Source: Pseudomonadota bacterium (GTDB lineage: Bacteria > SAR324 > XYD2-FULL-50-16 > JAHJRI01). Taken from it: a stretch of DNA of 42,959 nucleotides. Every line of letters starts with the position of its first letter. The first letter of the stretch is position 1. The stretch lies in the NCBI GenBank assembly GCA_022360105.1, contig JAKSDL010000100.1, forward strand, positions 1 to 42,959, in the 5' to 3' direction. The position numbers and the translations under genes were made by a program. Positions 1-7,424 of the stretch are shown piece by piece. The notes under the pieces were generated by a model. It saw only the letters and a list, made by a program, of their open reading frames with translations, did not search any database and was not told the DNA's origin.

Positions 1-576
1 ATATCTAAAGAAACAGCGCTGGAAAAAATGGTCGAAAAGCTTTTGAGTTTGATTTTGGAAAACACCAGTTCTGTCAAAGGGTATTTTCTGGTGGAATGGG
101 AGAACAATTTCAAGGTGTTTGCGCAAGCAGATAAGAACGATTCAATAAAGATAAGTCAGTTGTCTGTTTTACTGGAAGAATTTGAACCAATAGCTCACAG
201 TGTGGTGTTTTATGTTATTCGAACTCGCAAAATTATTGTTCTGGACGACGCCAGTAAAGACAGCATGTTCTCATATAACAAATACATAAAAGAGAACAAA
301 CCGAAATCGATCCTTTGTTTGCCACTCATCAATCATGAAAAACTTCACGGCATCTTATATCTGGAAAATCCTTCATCAGCCAGGGCTTTTCCTCCCAAGT
401 TGGTTGACAACCTGGAACTACTTGTTTCACAAGTCTCCATTGCGATCGAAAACGCTATGTTGCATAAGAACGTCACATCGCTTACAGAGCAGTTAGAGAC
501 ATCAAAACGAAAATTGGAAAAAAGGATTCAGTTGCTTGAAATGGAAGTGCAAAAGCAAGACATCCTGAAAATTTAA
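1..576 (+). CDS. GAF-domain signalling protein, C-terminal fragment
   Basis: The reading frame is open from the first base, so this is the 3' end of a longer gene; the ATG at 28 is internal. The first ~50 residues, around ETALEKMVEKLLSLILENT, look like the linker that opens GAF domains in large multidomain Ser/Thr kinase/ATPase/sensor proteins. A GAF fold follows (residues ~20-150), with the hallmarks SILCLPLI and LHGILYLENP, then VSQVSIAIENA. The last ~40 residues form a charged coiled coil (SLTEQLETSKRKLEKRIQLLE). GAF domains bind small ligands or act as dimerisation and sensory modules. No catalytic domain follows the coiled coil, so any kinase or ATPase part must lie upstream. The stop is 6 bp from the convergent stop of the next gene. 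The GAF call is solid; the parent architecture is inference. Confidence 0.8.
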   Translation: MSKETALEKMVEKLLSLILENTSSVKGYFLVEWENNFKVFAQADKNDSIKISQLSVLLEEFEPIAHSVVFYVIRTRKIIVLDDASKDSMFSYNKYIKENKPKSILCLPLINHEKLHGILYLENPSSARAFPPKLVDNLELLVSQVSIAIENAMLHKNVTSLTEQLETSKRKLEKRIQLLEMEVQKQDILKI

Positions 577-582
577 AAAAAG

Positions 583-1623
583 CTATTGCGACAGGTTTCC
601 AATGAATTGATTTAGTGGTTCCTGCGATAACTTGCCATCTTTGCGAAACATTTCCATCGATTTTTTGCCAACATCAAACCAGAAAATCTTGCCTTGCTCA
701 ACTAATTCATTCAATTTATTGAAATCGTTGCCGGGTTGCCAGTCTTTGTAGGCATTAAAAAGAGAGGGAAATAATTCCTTTCTCATATCTGAATAACCGG
801 CGAAGAACATATGAATGGAAGGTATTCTCTGTTCTGCGAGCAAAAAGGGAAGTGTAGTCATACAATCAGCTGCCAGATCACGCACAGCTCGGAGCAATAT
901 TTCCGTCTTCGAATAGGCAAATTCAAGGATCATTTCTGCCCAGGTCGGACCAAACTCCTTGTCTAAAATCCCTTCGCCGATTTCATGCTGGATTATTACT
1001 GGCAGTTCGAAATTGGTAATGTCCTCAATTGCTTCACTTGGACAATTTTTAAAATCATAATAGCTTAATGCTCTGCCCAAGGTATTTTCACGCATACTAA
1101 AACTCCATTCGTCATATCTGGACCAATAGAGGTGCTTTAAAGCTTCTTGTCTTATGATTATCTTGTCGTCCCTAAAAAAAGCAGGCGTACCAAACAATCC
1201 ACGAGAGTGTTCTTTACCGGCGAGAAAAACAGAAAATCCGTTCTGTTTGTCCTCATGGTCCAGTTCTGCGAGGAAAAACAAGGGAATTCCTCCGTAACCC
1301 AGTCCGCCGCTATAAATCAATCCTTCCGGATTAAGCTGATCGTTGATACTGTCGGAATCAAAAGGTTTGTATGTGTGGCCATTGAGGGCAATATTCTGCA
1401 GAGCATTGCCTGAAATTTGATCCCAGTGTTCTTCTGTATTTGCAATCCAATTGTGAATATCATCATTGTTGAGATCCTGATGCAACGGTATCTGTTTATG
1501 CCATCTGAAATAGTCCCTCATCCTCAGAAGGTAGATGCATAATCCATAGTTTTGACCATGCTCAGCATCAATAATGTCGCAATTGTGCTGTACAGTCCTT
1601 TTTAAGTTTTCGATATCTATCAT
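583..1623 (-). CDS. Uncharacterised protein, Sfum_1244-like family
   Basis: A 346-aa soluble protein with no signal peptide or membrane segment. The opening VQHNCDIIDAEHGQNYGLC, followed by LRMRDYFRWHK and KPFDSDSIN, matches my memory of an uncharacterised family named after Syntrophobacter Sfum_1244; I could not check this by search. Around residue 213 there is a QHEIGEGILD segment, an H-E-x-G-E arrangement that could bind metal, but I know of no biochemical function. The ATG is preceded by a modest AAGAG about 6 bases upstream. It is convergent with the GAF gene and downstream of the tRNA pair on the same strand, 200 bp away. Coding status is near certain; the family name is moderately sure; the function is unknown. 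Confidence 0.8.
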   Translation of the reverse strand: MIDIENLKRTVQHNCDIIDAEHGQNYGLCIYLLRMRDYFRWHKQIPLHQDLNNDDIHNWIANTEEHWDQISGNALQNIALNGHTYKPFDSDSINDQLNPEGLIYSGGLGYGGIPLFFLAELDHEDKQNGFSVFLAGKEHSRGLFGTPAFFRDDKIIIRQEALKHLYWSRYDEWSFSMRENTLGRALSYYDFKNCPSEAIEDITNFELPVIIQHEIGEGILDKEFGPTWAEMILEFAYSKTEILLRAVRDLAADCMTTLPFLLAEQRIPSIHMFFAGYSDMRKELFPSLFNAYKDWQPGNDFNKLNELVEQGKIFWFDVGKKSMEMFRKDGKLSQEPLNQFIGNLSQ

Positions 1624-1823
1624 ATTAAGCTCTTAGCGCAAGTCATTTAAATCACAGAATCTGACTGCAATTATACAGGAGTGTCTGCGCTTTGAATATG
1701 ATAAGCTTTACAACGATTAAATGAAATTGGCTGAGTAAACGCAAGGAAGACGCTGGACGCAACAGTTGGGTAGGATTGATCTAACTTGCTGAAGAATGTA
1801 TCGAATTGATGCCAGGAAAGATG

Positions 1824-1900
1824 TGGCATCCCCAAGGGGATTCGAACCCCTGTCGCCGCCGTGAAAGGGCGGTGTCCTAGGCCGACTAGACGATGGGGAC
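1824..1900 (-). tRNA. tRNA-Glu (UUC)
   Basis: The minus strand folds into a full cloverleaf. The acceptor GTCCCCA pairs with TGGGGAT. The anticodon stem CCGCC/GGCGG closes the loop CTTTCAC with anticodon TTC. The T arm contains GGTTCGAATCC. The discriminator G and the CCA end are encoded (CCA at 1824-1826). It lies 11 bp downstream of tRNA-Lys and is probably co-transcribed with it. Confidence 0.97.
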
Positions 1901-1911
1901 ACCTCTGTGAA

Positions 1912-1987
1912 TGGTGAGCCGGAAGGGGATCGAACCCTTGACCACCTGGTTAAAAGCCAGGTGCTCTACCGACTGAGCTACCGACCC
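1912..1987 (-). tRNA. tRNA-Lys (UUU)
   Basis: Minus-strand cloverleaf. The acceptor GGGTCGG pairs with CCGGCTC through two G-U pairs. The D arm has AGCTCAGTCGGTAGAGC. The anticodon stem CCTGG/CCAGG closes the loop CTTTTAA with anticodon TTT. The T arm has GGTTCGATCC. The CCA is encoded (1912-1914). It is the first gene of a Lys-Glu tRNA transcript; a promoter sits 25 bp upstream. Confidence 0.97.
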
Positions 1988-2011
1988 GTCTCTCGTAGAG
2001 ATTATTCAGTA

Positions 2012-2040
2012 AGCATATAGGTGAATGCCGATGCTGTCAA
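2012..2040 (-). promoter_or_regulatory. Sigma-70 promoter of the tRNA-Lys/tRNA-Glu operon
   Basis: On the minus strand TTGACA (2035-2040) is exact. It is followed by a 17-base spacer and TATGCT (2012-2017), which has 4 of 6 consensus bases. The expected start near 2005 leaves an ~18-nt leader before tRNA-Lys. Spacing, strand and position all fit. Confidence 0.75.
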
Positions 2041-2075
2041 TTAAAAATGATTTCTTCCAATTATTTTTTTCAAAT

Positions 2076-2111
2076 GGCATTATAAATCACTGCTATTTAA
2101 TGCCTTTTTTT
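2076..2111 (+). terminator. Orphan intrinsic terminator on the plus strand
   Basis: GGCATTA (2076-2082) pairs perfectly with TAATGCC (2098-2104), a 7-bp stem with a 15-nt loop, directly followed by seven T (2105-2111). Read on the plus strand this is a standard Rho-independent terminator. However, both neighbours (fba and the tRNAs) are on the minus strand, where the stem is preceded by A and has no U-tract. It may terminate an unannotated plus-strand RNA, or serve fba weakly. Confidence 0.6.
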
Positions 2112-2171
2112 AATCTTTTGAGCGAGAGAGAATCTCAGGAATTGATTTAGATTAATAGTTGGTGCCTTACT

Positions 2172-3203
2172 TTAACTAAAAATAGTTTTTCCTGTTGCTC
2201 TCAAATCTTCCGCCGCCCGGACCACTCTGGCTGCCATTTCCTCTTCAGCTTTTTTGCTATAGCCCCGGGGATCGTAAAACTTCTTGTTTCCTACCTCACC
2301 ATCCACTTTGATCACTGCGTCGTAGTTTTTGAGCATATGATCAGCAATGGGGCGGGTGTACGCATATTGAGTATCGGTATCAACATTCATCTTAATTACG
2401 CCATAATCCAGCGTTTCATGAATATCGCTAAGCTCGGACCCTGAACCGCCATGGAAAACCAGATCCATCATAGCCTTTTCACCATAGGCTGCCTTTACGG
2501 CATTTTGGCCTTCAGACAAAATTTTGGGCTTAAGTTTCACATTTCCGGGTTTATACACACCATGGACATTGCCGAAAGTCGCCGCCAGCATGAATCTTCC
2601 GTTAGAAACCTTAGATAGCTGCTCATAAACATAAACCATATCTTCTGGTGTTGTGTATAATTTCTCGGAAGGTACATCCTCACGGTTCAAGCCGTCCTCT
2701 TCTCCGCCCACAACTCCGGCTTCAACTTCCAGGATTATTTCCAGTTCTGCGCATTCCTGCAGGAGGGGAACGGCAACTTTCATATTTTCTTCCAAGGACA
2801 GGTCTGATCCGTCAAACATATGGGAATTGAAAAGATTAGGCAGACCTTGAGCGCGTCTTCTGCGAGTTTCTTCCATCAGAGGCTTCACGAAGGTATCTAG
2901 TTTTGCTTGAAGACAATGATCCGTATGCAAGGCGACATAGATTCCATAGTGTTCTGCCACCAAATGAACATGTTGTGCCAGGGTGATAGCCCCTACAGCC
3001 ATATTTTTTACATCCAAGCCGGATGCAAATTCGCCTCCTCCGGTTGAGACTTGAATAATGCCATCACACTTGGCTTGGGCGAGTCCCTTTAATACGGCAT
3101 TAGCTGTTACTACTGAACTGATGTTGATAGCGGGAAAGGCAAAATGGTTCTCAAGTGCAGTATCCAGCATTTTACAATAAGTTTGATAGTCTGCAACGGG
3201 CAT
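2172..3203 (-). CDS. fba: Class II fructose-bisphosphate aldolase
   Basis: Catalyses reversible cleavage of fructose 1,6-bisphosphate to dihydroxyacetone phosphate and glyceraldehyde 3-phosphate, in the cytosol. Zinc-enzyme motifs of class II aldolases are present: ALHTDHC, EVEAGVVGGEEDG, NVHGVYKPGNVKL, HGGSGS and KMNVDTDTQYAYTRP. The 343-aa length is normal for the E. coli FbaA-like branch. The start MPVADYQTY at 3203 is chosen because AAAGGAG lies about 8 bases before it. The frame stays open to an ATG at 3305, but those 34 extra residues lack a ribosome binding site and overlap the likely promoter. It is transcribed alone and divergently from argB. Confidence 0.96.
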   Translation of the reverse strand: MPVADYQTYCKMLDTALENHFAFPAINISSVVTANAVLKGLAQAKCDGIIQVSTGGGEFASGLDVKNMAVGAITLAQHVHLVAEHYGIYVALHTDHCLQAKLDTFVKPLMEETRRRRAQGLPNLFNSHMFDGSDLSLEENMKVAVPLLQECAELEIILEVEAGVVGGEEDGLNREDVPSEKLYTTPEDMVYVYEQLSKVSNGRFMLAATFGNVHGVYKPGNVKLKPKILSEGQNAVKAAYGEKAMMDLVFHGGSGSELSDIHETLDYGVIKMNVDTDTQYAYTRPIADHMLKNYDAVIKVDGEVGNKKFYDPRGYSKKAEEEMAARVVRAAEDLRATGKTIFS

Positions 3204-3260
3204 AGTTTGCTCCTTTATGAGGTGGGTTGGAATTGATGTATATGGTGGAAGAAGTATACA

Positions 3261-3289
3261 TCTAAATTGGTAAACAAAGTAGCTGTCAA
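3261..3289 (-). promoter_or_regulatory. Probable sigma-70 promoter of fba
   Basis: Minus-strand TTGACA (3284-3289), a 17-base spacer, then TTTAGA (3261-3266), which has only 3 of 6 -10 matches. Initiation near 3254 would give a ~50-nt leader carrying the AAAGGAG of fba. It lies inside the longer open frame, which argues for the shorter fba start. Confidence 0.5.
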
Positions 3290-3467
3290 CTAAAGTTTTA
3301 TACATCTGGTTATTTTAGAATAATAGAGCCTATTATAATGACATTTTATTTTTTTGGTATAGCAAATCTAACAACTTGCTTCAGCAATTAAATTGCCCGA
3401 GTGATCCAGATTTAATAGGATGAAACACTTTGGACGTCATTATTTCCCACAATTCACTAATATAATC

Positions 3468-4340
3468 ATGGCTATAAAAACAGATCAGCTTTCACAACTA
3501 CGCCCTTTAGAGAAACGACAAGTCCTGAGAGAAGCACTATCCTATATTCAGGGCTTTCAGCAGAAAATCGTCGTAATTAAATACGGCGGAGCGGCCATGG
3601 TACAGGAACCGTTTAAGATTTCATTTGCCAAGGACATCGTTTTACTCCGTTCCCTGGGAATGTATCCCGTTGTCGTGCATGGAGGGGGCCCTGAAGTCAC
3701 ACAGGCAATTAAGCAATACGGTTTGGAAAGCAAATTTATCGATGGTTTAAGGATTACTGATGTTTTAAGTCTTAAAATATCGGAAATGGTTTTGTCCGGG
3801 ACCGTAAACAAGGAGATTGTTGCGCATATCAATGCTCAAAACGGGATGGGAGTTGGGTTGAGCGGGAAAGATGGTCAGTTGATTGTCGCAAAAAAAATGG
3901 AACATCCGGAAGCGGACCTTGGTTATGTTGGTGAAATTGAATCGGTAAACCCGGAACTTGTGACGACCCTGATTGAGAAGGGATACATACCTGTTATTTC
4001 GCCTATCGGAATGGGTAAAGATGGTAATACCTACAATATCAATGCAGACACTGCCGCTTCTCATATAGCTGTTGCCCTGGAAGCTCAAAAAACTATCTTT
4101 CTCACAGATGTGAAAGGAATTATGAACGGTGATCAATTGATTTCAGAAATCGACAAGCAGGATGTGAATGGTCTGATTGACGACGGAATTATTTCCGGCG
4201 GGATGGTCCCCAAAGTGAGGGGAATGCTGCATGCGCTGGCACACGGCGTGAAAAGTGTGCACATTATCTGCGGGATGGATCATCATGCCGTAATATCTGA
4301 GCTCTTCACTGACAAGGGAACAGGCACCATGATTATTTGA
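3468..4340 (+). CDS. argB: Acetylglutamate kinase
   Basis: Phosphorylates N-acetyl-L-glutamate, the second step of arginine biosynthesis. Amino-acid kinase fold motifs: VVIKYGGAAM (phosphate-binding lysine), VVVHGGGPEV, GLRITD, GLSGKDGQL, INADTAASHIA, FLTDVKGI, and GGMVPKV near the C-terminus. From MAIKTDQL the protein is 290 aa, typical of the family. Neither this ATG nor the one at 3420 has a clear ribosome binding site; the extra 16 residues from 3420 do not resemble ArgB. No other arg genes are in the window. It is convergent with the ThiS-like gene, with a 10-bp gap. The function is secure, the start moderately so. Confidence 0.95.
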   Translation: MAIKTDQLSQLRPLEKRQVLREALSYIQGFQQKIVVIKYGGAAMVQEPFKISFAKDIVLLRSLGMYPVVVHGGGPEVTQAIKQYGLESKFIDGLRITDVLSLKISEMVLSGTVNKEIVAHINAQNGMGVGLSGKDGQLIVAKKMEHPEADLGYVGEIESVNPELVTTLIEKGYIPVISPIGMGKDGNTYNINADTAASHIAVALEAQKTIFLTDVKGIMNGDQLISEIDKQDVNGLIDDGIISGGMVPKVRGMLHALAHGVKSVHIICGMDHHAVISELFTDKGTGTMII

Positions 4341-4350
4341 TCATTCCATT

Positions 4351-4623
4351 TTAGCCGCCTGCAAAAGGCAGAAAACAAAAAACTTCATCACCGTCTTGCA
4401 AACGCTCCCTGGCACTGACTTTATTACCGTTTATTAAGAACGATACAGGTTGATCTTGTGGTAATTCAATTTGCTTCAACACGTTTTTTAGCCTGGCTCC
4501 TTCCACTGTCTCCAGTGTAATTCCAGTTTCAGGATTGTACCCTGCAATTTTGTCTAATCCGGCCAACAGTTTAATATTTATTGAAATTTTATTCTTCTTT
4601 TTGAAAAGGGAGAGAAACATCAT
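4351..4623 (-). CDS. ThiS/MoaD-like beta-grasp sulfur-carrier protein
   Basis: A 90-aa protein (start at 4623, or at the adjacent ATG 4620). It ends exactly in Gly-Gly after GDEVFCFLPFAGG, the terminus that is adenylated and thiocarboxylated in ThiS, MoaD and other ubiquitin-like sulfur carriers. A beta-grasp pattern is visible: INIKLLAGL, VLKQIELPQDQPVSFLINGNKV, RLQDGDEVFCF. The first ~10 residues are an extra hydrophobic/basic extension. No ThiF, ThiG, MoaE or MoaA is nearby, so the pathway (thiamine, molybdopterin or another thio-transfer) cannot be assigned. The DUF2851 gene is 49 bp upstream on the same strand. Confidence 0.75.
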   Translation of the reverse strand: MMFLSLFKKKNKISINIKLLAGLDKIAGYNPETGITLETVEGARLKNVLKQIELPQDQPVSFLINGNKVSARERLQDGDEVFCFLPFAGG

Positions 4624-4672
4624 AGTATTGTTAAGCGGATGATCGAATAATGTGGACCAAATAATTAGTACT

Positions 4673-6121
4673 CTAAGTATCTGTGCTACGCAACCAGTTC
4701 AGAAGTGAACAGCGTCTGCATCCCTCGTAAAAGCAAGTGCAGCTGTCATCGTGAATTTGTATTAATCCCTGGCCGTATCCCAAACTGTTTTTCATTCTAT
4801 AAGTGTCATTGCCAATAAACAACCGATTTTCCATAAATCGGATTTTTCTATTTTTTCCTTCGCTTGGTAAAATCAATAACAACCGGAACAAGATTTTTTC
4901 TAATTCCTTTTCATGATGAATTCTTGACCAGGCAAGAAAAAAAGGAATTATGCTATTGACGAAGACGACTAGTTGTTTCTGTCTGCCAATAAAACGTGAG
5001 TGCAGCTGAGGATTTGTTTTCCCTAATGGGGGATTGAAATAGGAGAATGGATCCCAGCTAGGTTGCGGAAACATTTTATCAAGTGCCCTTAGAAATCTTG
5101 ATTTGCCCTTTTTGGAATGAATGTCTGTTTTGCATCTTTTCAAAAACCTTAACCATGATCCAAGTAGCCCTTTAAACCGAACGGATTGAAGATGATAATG
5201 CAATCCAACTAACCTTCTGACAGGGTTATTGTATGGCCTGTAAGGTACCTGGGAATTCGTTTTGCTGGTTTGCCTCTTTTCACCGAGTTGTCTCCAGTGC
5301 TGGTCCAAGCCCAGCCATTCCCTTCTTAAATCTTCATGCATTTGATTGATGTCAGCTTTGTCAAAAACTCTTAGATACCCAAACCAACGACTAAGGATTT
5401 CTTTTCTATTTTGGCGCTGAGGCGTAATAAAATAGCTTCTTAGATATGAATAAGGATAAATCTGGGATATTGCTTCCATTTGTTCTGCATGAGCACCGTA
5501 TCCAAGGGACTTGCAGATACTACTGAACAGTATATCTTCGGCAAGAGTCTGGTCACCCTTTTTCAAAATTTTCATAAATTTTTGTGATTTCGTGATTAAT
5601 CTTGCCTCTGCTGCCTGCTGGATAATAGATTTTAACCTTTTAAAGGATCTATCATTCAATGACAATCCGCAGGCACCAGGCAGTTCTCCTTCGTTCAAAT
5701 TGGTTTTCGAGGAAAGTGATTTCCAGAAACCAGTAAGGAAATCAGACTTCAGACACAACGAAGGAATGGTTTGTCCAAAGGTGTTCATTGCGGACAATTT
5801 GGACTTGTTAAGAAAAACGTGCAGGATAACTTTGTTATACGAATTATTCGTGTGATGGGAATGCTGATGCCAGGCTGATTCGTCGATGTGCAATTCAACG
5901 TCGCCAAAGTAACTGGTATTGCCAATGATAATACGGCTTTCCTTAAAATCCGGCCCCCAACTGTCATTGAACCAACCGGGAAAAATGACTTTTAAGGACT
6001 GTCCGTTTGTCGTAAAAAGGTTTTCTTTTTCAAAAACGTTGGATTTCCATAGAAATTGTAACCAGAGTTCATTGATCTTGAATCTGAAGTCCGAATTGAT
6101 CAAATGGTTAGAAGATATCAT
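4673..6121 (-). CDS. DUF2851 family protein
   Basis: A 482-aa soluble protein. The N-terminal ~120 residues match the DUF2851 pattern as I know it: LWLQFLWKSNVF, LKVIFPGWFND.WGPDFKESRIIIG, FGDVELHIDESAWHQHSH, YNKVILHVFL. The C-terminus carries a cysteine cluster, CTCFYEGCRRC, which may bind metal. The family is uncharacterised; it is best known from Bacteroidetes and scattered elsewhere. No signal peptide. It is followed on the same strand by the ThiS-like gene and is divergent from the M23 peptidase (156-bp gap). Family call fairly sure, function unknown. Confidence 0.8.
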   Translation of the reverse strand: MISSNHLINSDFRFKINELWLQFLWKSNVFEKENLFTTNGQSLKVIFPGWFNDSWGPDFKESRIIIGNTSYFGDVELHIDESAWHQHSHHTNNSYNKVILHVFLNKSKLSAMNTFGQTIPSLCLKSDFLTGFWKSLSSKTNLNEGELPGACGLSLNDRSFKRLKSIIQQAAEARLITKSQKFMKILKKGDQTLAEDILFSSICKSLGYGAHAEQMEAISQIYPYSYLRSYFITPQRQNRKEILSRWFGYLRVFDKADINQMHEDLRREWLGLDQHWRQLGEKRQTSKTNSQVPYRPYNNPVRRLVGLHYHLQSVRFKGLLGSWLRFLKRCKTDIHSKKGKSRFLRALDKMFPQPSWDPFSYFNPPLGKTNPQLHSRFIGRQKQLVVFVNSIIPFFLAWSRIHHEKELEKILFRLLLILPSEGKNRKIRFMENRLFIGNDTYRMKNSLGYGQGLIQIHDDSCTCFYEGCRRCSLLNWLRSTDT

Positions 6122-6277
6122 TTTTGCATTTTCAGAGTTTGAGTAAAAATATAATATTAAAACAATACCCGACGCAGACTGCTGCCATTGTTGGTAATTA
6201 AATTGTTGACTTGCTGTTTACTTGTCGATAGGCAGTCTAAAAACAACAGGTTCTGAATTTATCGGCCGAGGATTCGA

Positions 6278-7165
6278 ATGCTTAGTAACAAACTCACTAT
6301 TTTATTCATTCCACAAAAAGACGGACATGTTTTCAGATTTGAAATGTCGTCTTTTTTTCTACAAGCCAGTGCACTTATCCTGTTAGTTTTTATCGTAATA
6401 TCAACACTAATTTCAATTGACTATTTTAGAACAAAAGGCTTAAGCGAAGACCAAAGCAAATTGGAGCGGGCTTTGATGTTGCAAAATGTCAAAATCCAGG
6501 AAATTAACAATCAACTCCTGAAAACACATGAGAACCTGGAAAGTCTCGAAGAATTTGACAGAAAACTTCGTCTAATCAGTGGCTTGCAGGAGTCTTCAAC
6601 GAGAATTCGCTATATTGGAAATTCAAACAATCTGGTCGGGATAGAAAACGGATCAGAATTTCAAGATCTGAAAATTTTGGACAAGGTGAAAAGTCTGGAT
6701 TTAAATACCAAACTTCGCGAAATCAGCTTTTTTCAGCTTGGTGCCTATCTTCAGGAGCGCAAGGATAGATTGGCAAGGACACCGTCAATCGCCCCAACCA
6801 GGGGACATATTTCTTCACGTTTTGGAAAACGACATGATCCTTTTACCGGTAAAATAAAAATGCATAACGGTTTGGATTTCTCAAACAGGCAATATACGCC
6901 AATTTATGCCCCTGCTGACGGGACTGTAGTGAATACTTTTAAGAATGGGAGTTTTGGGGAGTTTCTGGTGATCGATCATGGGTATAGCATAACGACCAGA
7001 TACGGTCATTTGGCAAAATATGAAGTTCAGGTGGGACAACGTGTAAAAAGAGGCGATCTAATTGCCCGAATAGGGAATACAGGACGTAGTACAGCTCCAC
7101 ATTTGCACTATGAAGTTCTGGTCAACGATCAATATGTAAACCCCGAAAAATATTTATTGGAATAA
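6278..7165 (+). CDS. Membrane-anchored M23 (LytM-type) peptidase
   Basis: A 295-aa protein. It has a single membrane segment at residues ~29-48, a coiled coil at ~55-95, and a C-terminal LytM/peptidase M23 domain at ~172-293. Zinc and catalytic residues are in place: H196 and D200 (MHNGLDF), H244 (RYGHL), and H275 and H277 (HLHYEV). The domain therefore looks active, unlike EnvC/NlpD activators that lack ligands. The likely role is cutting peptide cross-links of peptidoglycan in the periplasm during growth or division. CGAGG-like purines lie ~7 bases before the ATG. It is monocistronic by context: divergent from DUF2851 and convergent with the 49-aa gene. Confidence 0.9.
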   Translation: MLSNKLTILFIPQKDGHVFRFEMSSFFLQASALILLVFIVISTLISIDYFRTKGLSEDQSKLERALMLQNVKIQEINNQLLKTHENLESLEEFDRKLRLISGLQESSTRIRYIGNSNNLVGIENGSEFQDLKILDKVKSLDLNTKLREISFFQLGAYLQERKDRLARTPSIAPTRGHISSRFGKRHDPFTGKIKMHNGLDFSNRQYTPIYAPADGTVVNTFKNGSFGEFLVIDHGYSITTRYGHLAKYEVQVGQRVKRGDLIARIGNTGRSTAPHLHYEVLVNDQYVNPEKYLLE

Positions 7166-7180
7166 TATCCAAATCAGTCG

Positions 7181-7330
7181 TTATCGAGCCAGTGCAATTT
7201 GACTGGTTTTTCTGCCATTTACCATTCCTGGACAATCCGACTTTTGTCCTGTGACGGTCCTAATCTTGAACCGACTTTCTCCTTTCCTGCGAATACCAAT
7301 CAAAACCAGCTTCTTGTTTCTTGCATCCAT
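7181..7330 (-). CDS. Small basic protein, 49 aa, unknown
   Basis: The frame is open to 7405, but the ATG at 7330 has a strong AAAGGAG about 5 bases upstream, and a good sigma-70 promoter lies at 7361-7390, inside the longer frame. The start is therefore set at 7330. The 49-aa product has 13 Lys/Arg against 3 acidic residues, one cysteine, no membrane segment and no known motif; a short beta-rich stretch KLVLIGIRRKGESRFKIRTV is visible. Charge and length would suit a nucleic-acid or ribosome-associated protein, but that is a guess. It lies 95 bp downstream of the comEC-like gene on the same strand. Confidence 0.65.
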   Translation of the reverse strand: MDARNKKLVLIGIRRKGESRFKIRTVTGQKSDCPGMVNGRKTSQIALAR

Positions 7331-7360
7331 CTTGTCTCCTTTGATTAAGTGAACAACTGT

Positions 7361-7390
7361 ATTCTTATTTACCAGGGGAACATCTGTCAA
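7361..7390 (-). promoter_or_regulatory. Sigma-70 promoter of the 49-aa gene
   Basis: Minus-strand TTGACA (7385-7390) is exact, with an 18-base spacer and AAGAAT (7361-7366, 4 of 6 matches). The predicted start near 7354 leaves a ~24-nt leader ending in the AAAGGAG of the small gene. This suggests the gene is expressed independently of comEC. Confidence 0.55.
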
Positions 7391-7424
7391 GAAAAAAGTG
7401 AACAAAAGTTTACGGCATCAACAG

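Noticed and set aside
1717..1902. 61-aa minus-strand ORF
   Set aside because: It is an open frame read through tRNA-Glu; the tRNA explains the sequence.
3204..3305. Longer N-terminus for fba
   Set aside because: No ribosome binding site, the residues do not resemble aldolase, and the likely promoter lies inside it.
3765..4136. 123-aa minus-strand ORF inside argB
   Set aside because: Fully contained antisense to a well-supported gene, with no motif and no ribosome binding site.
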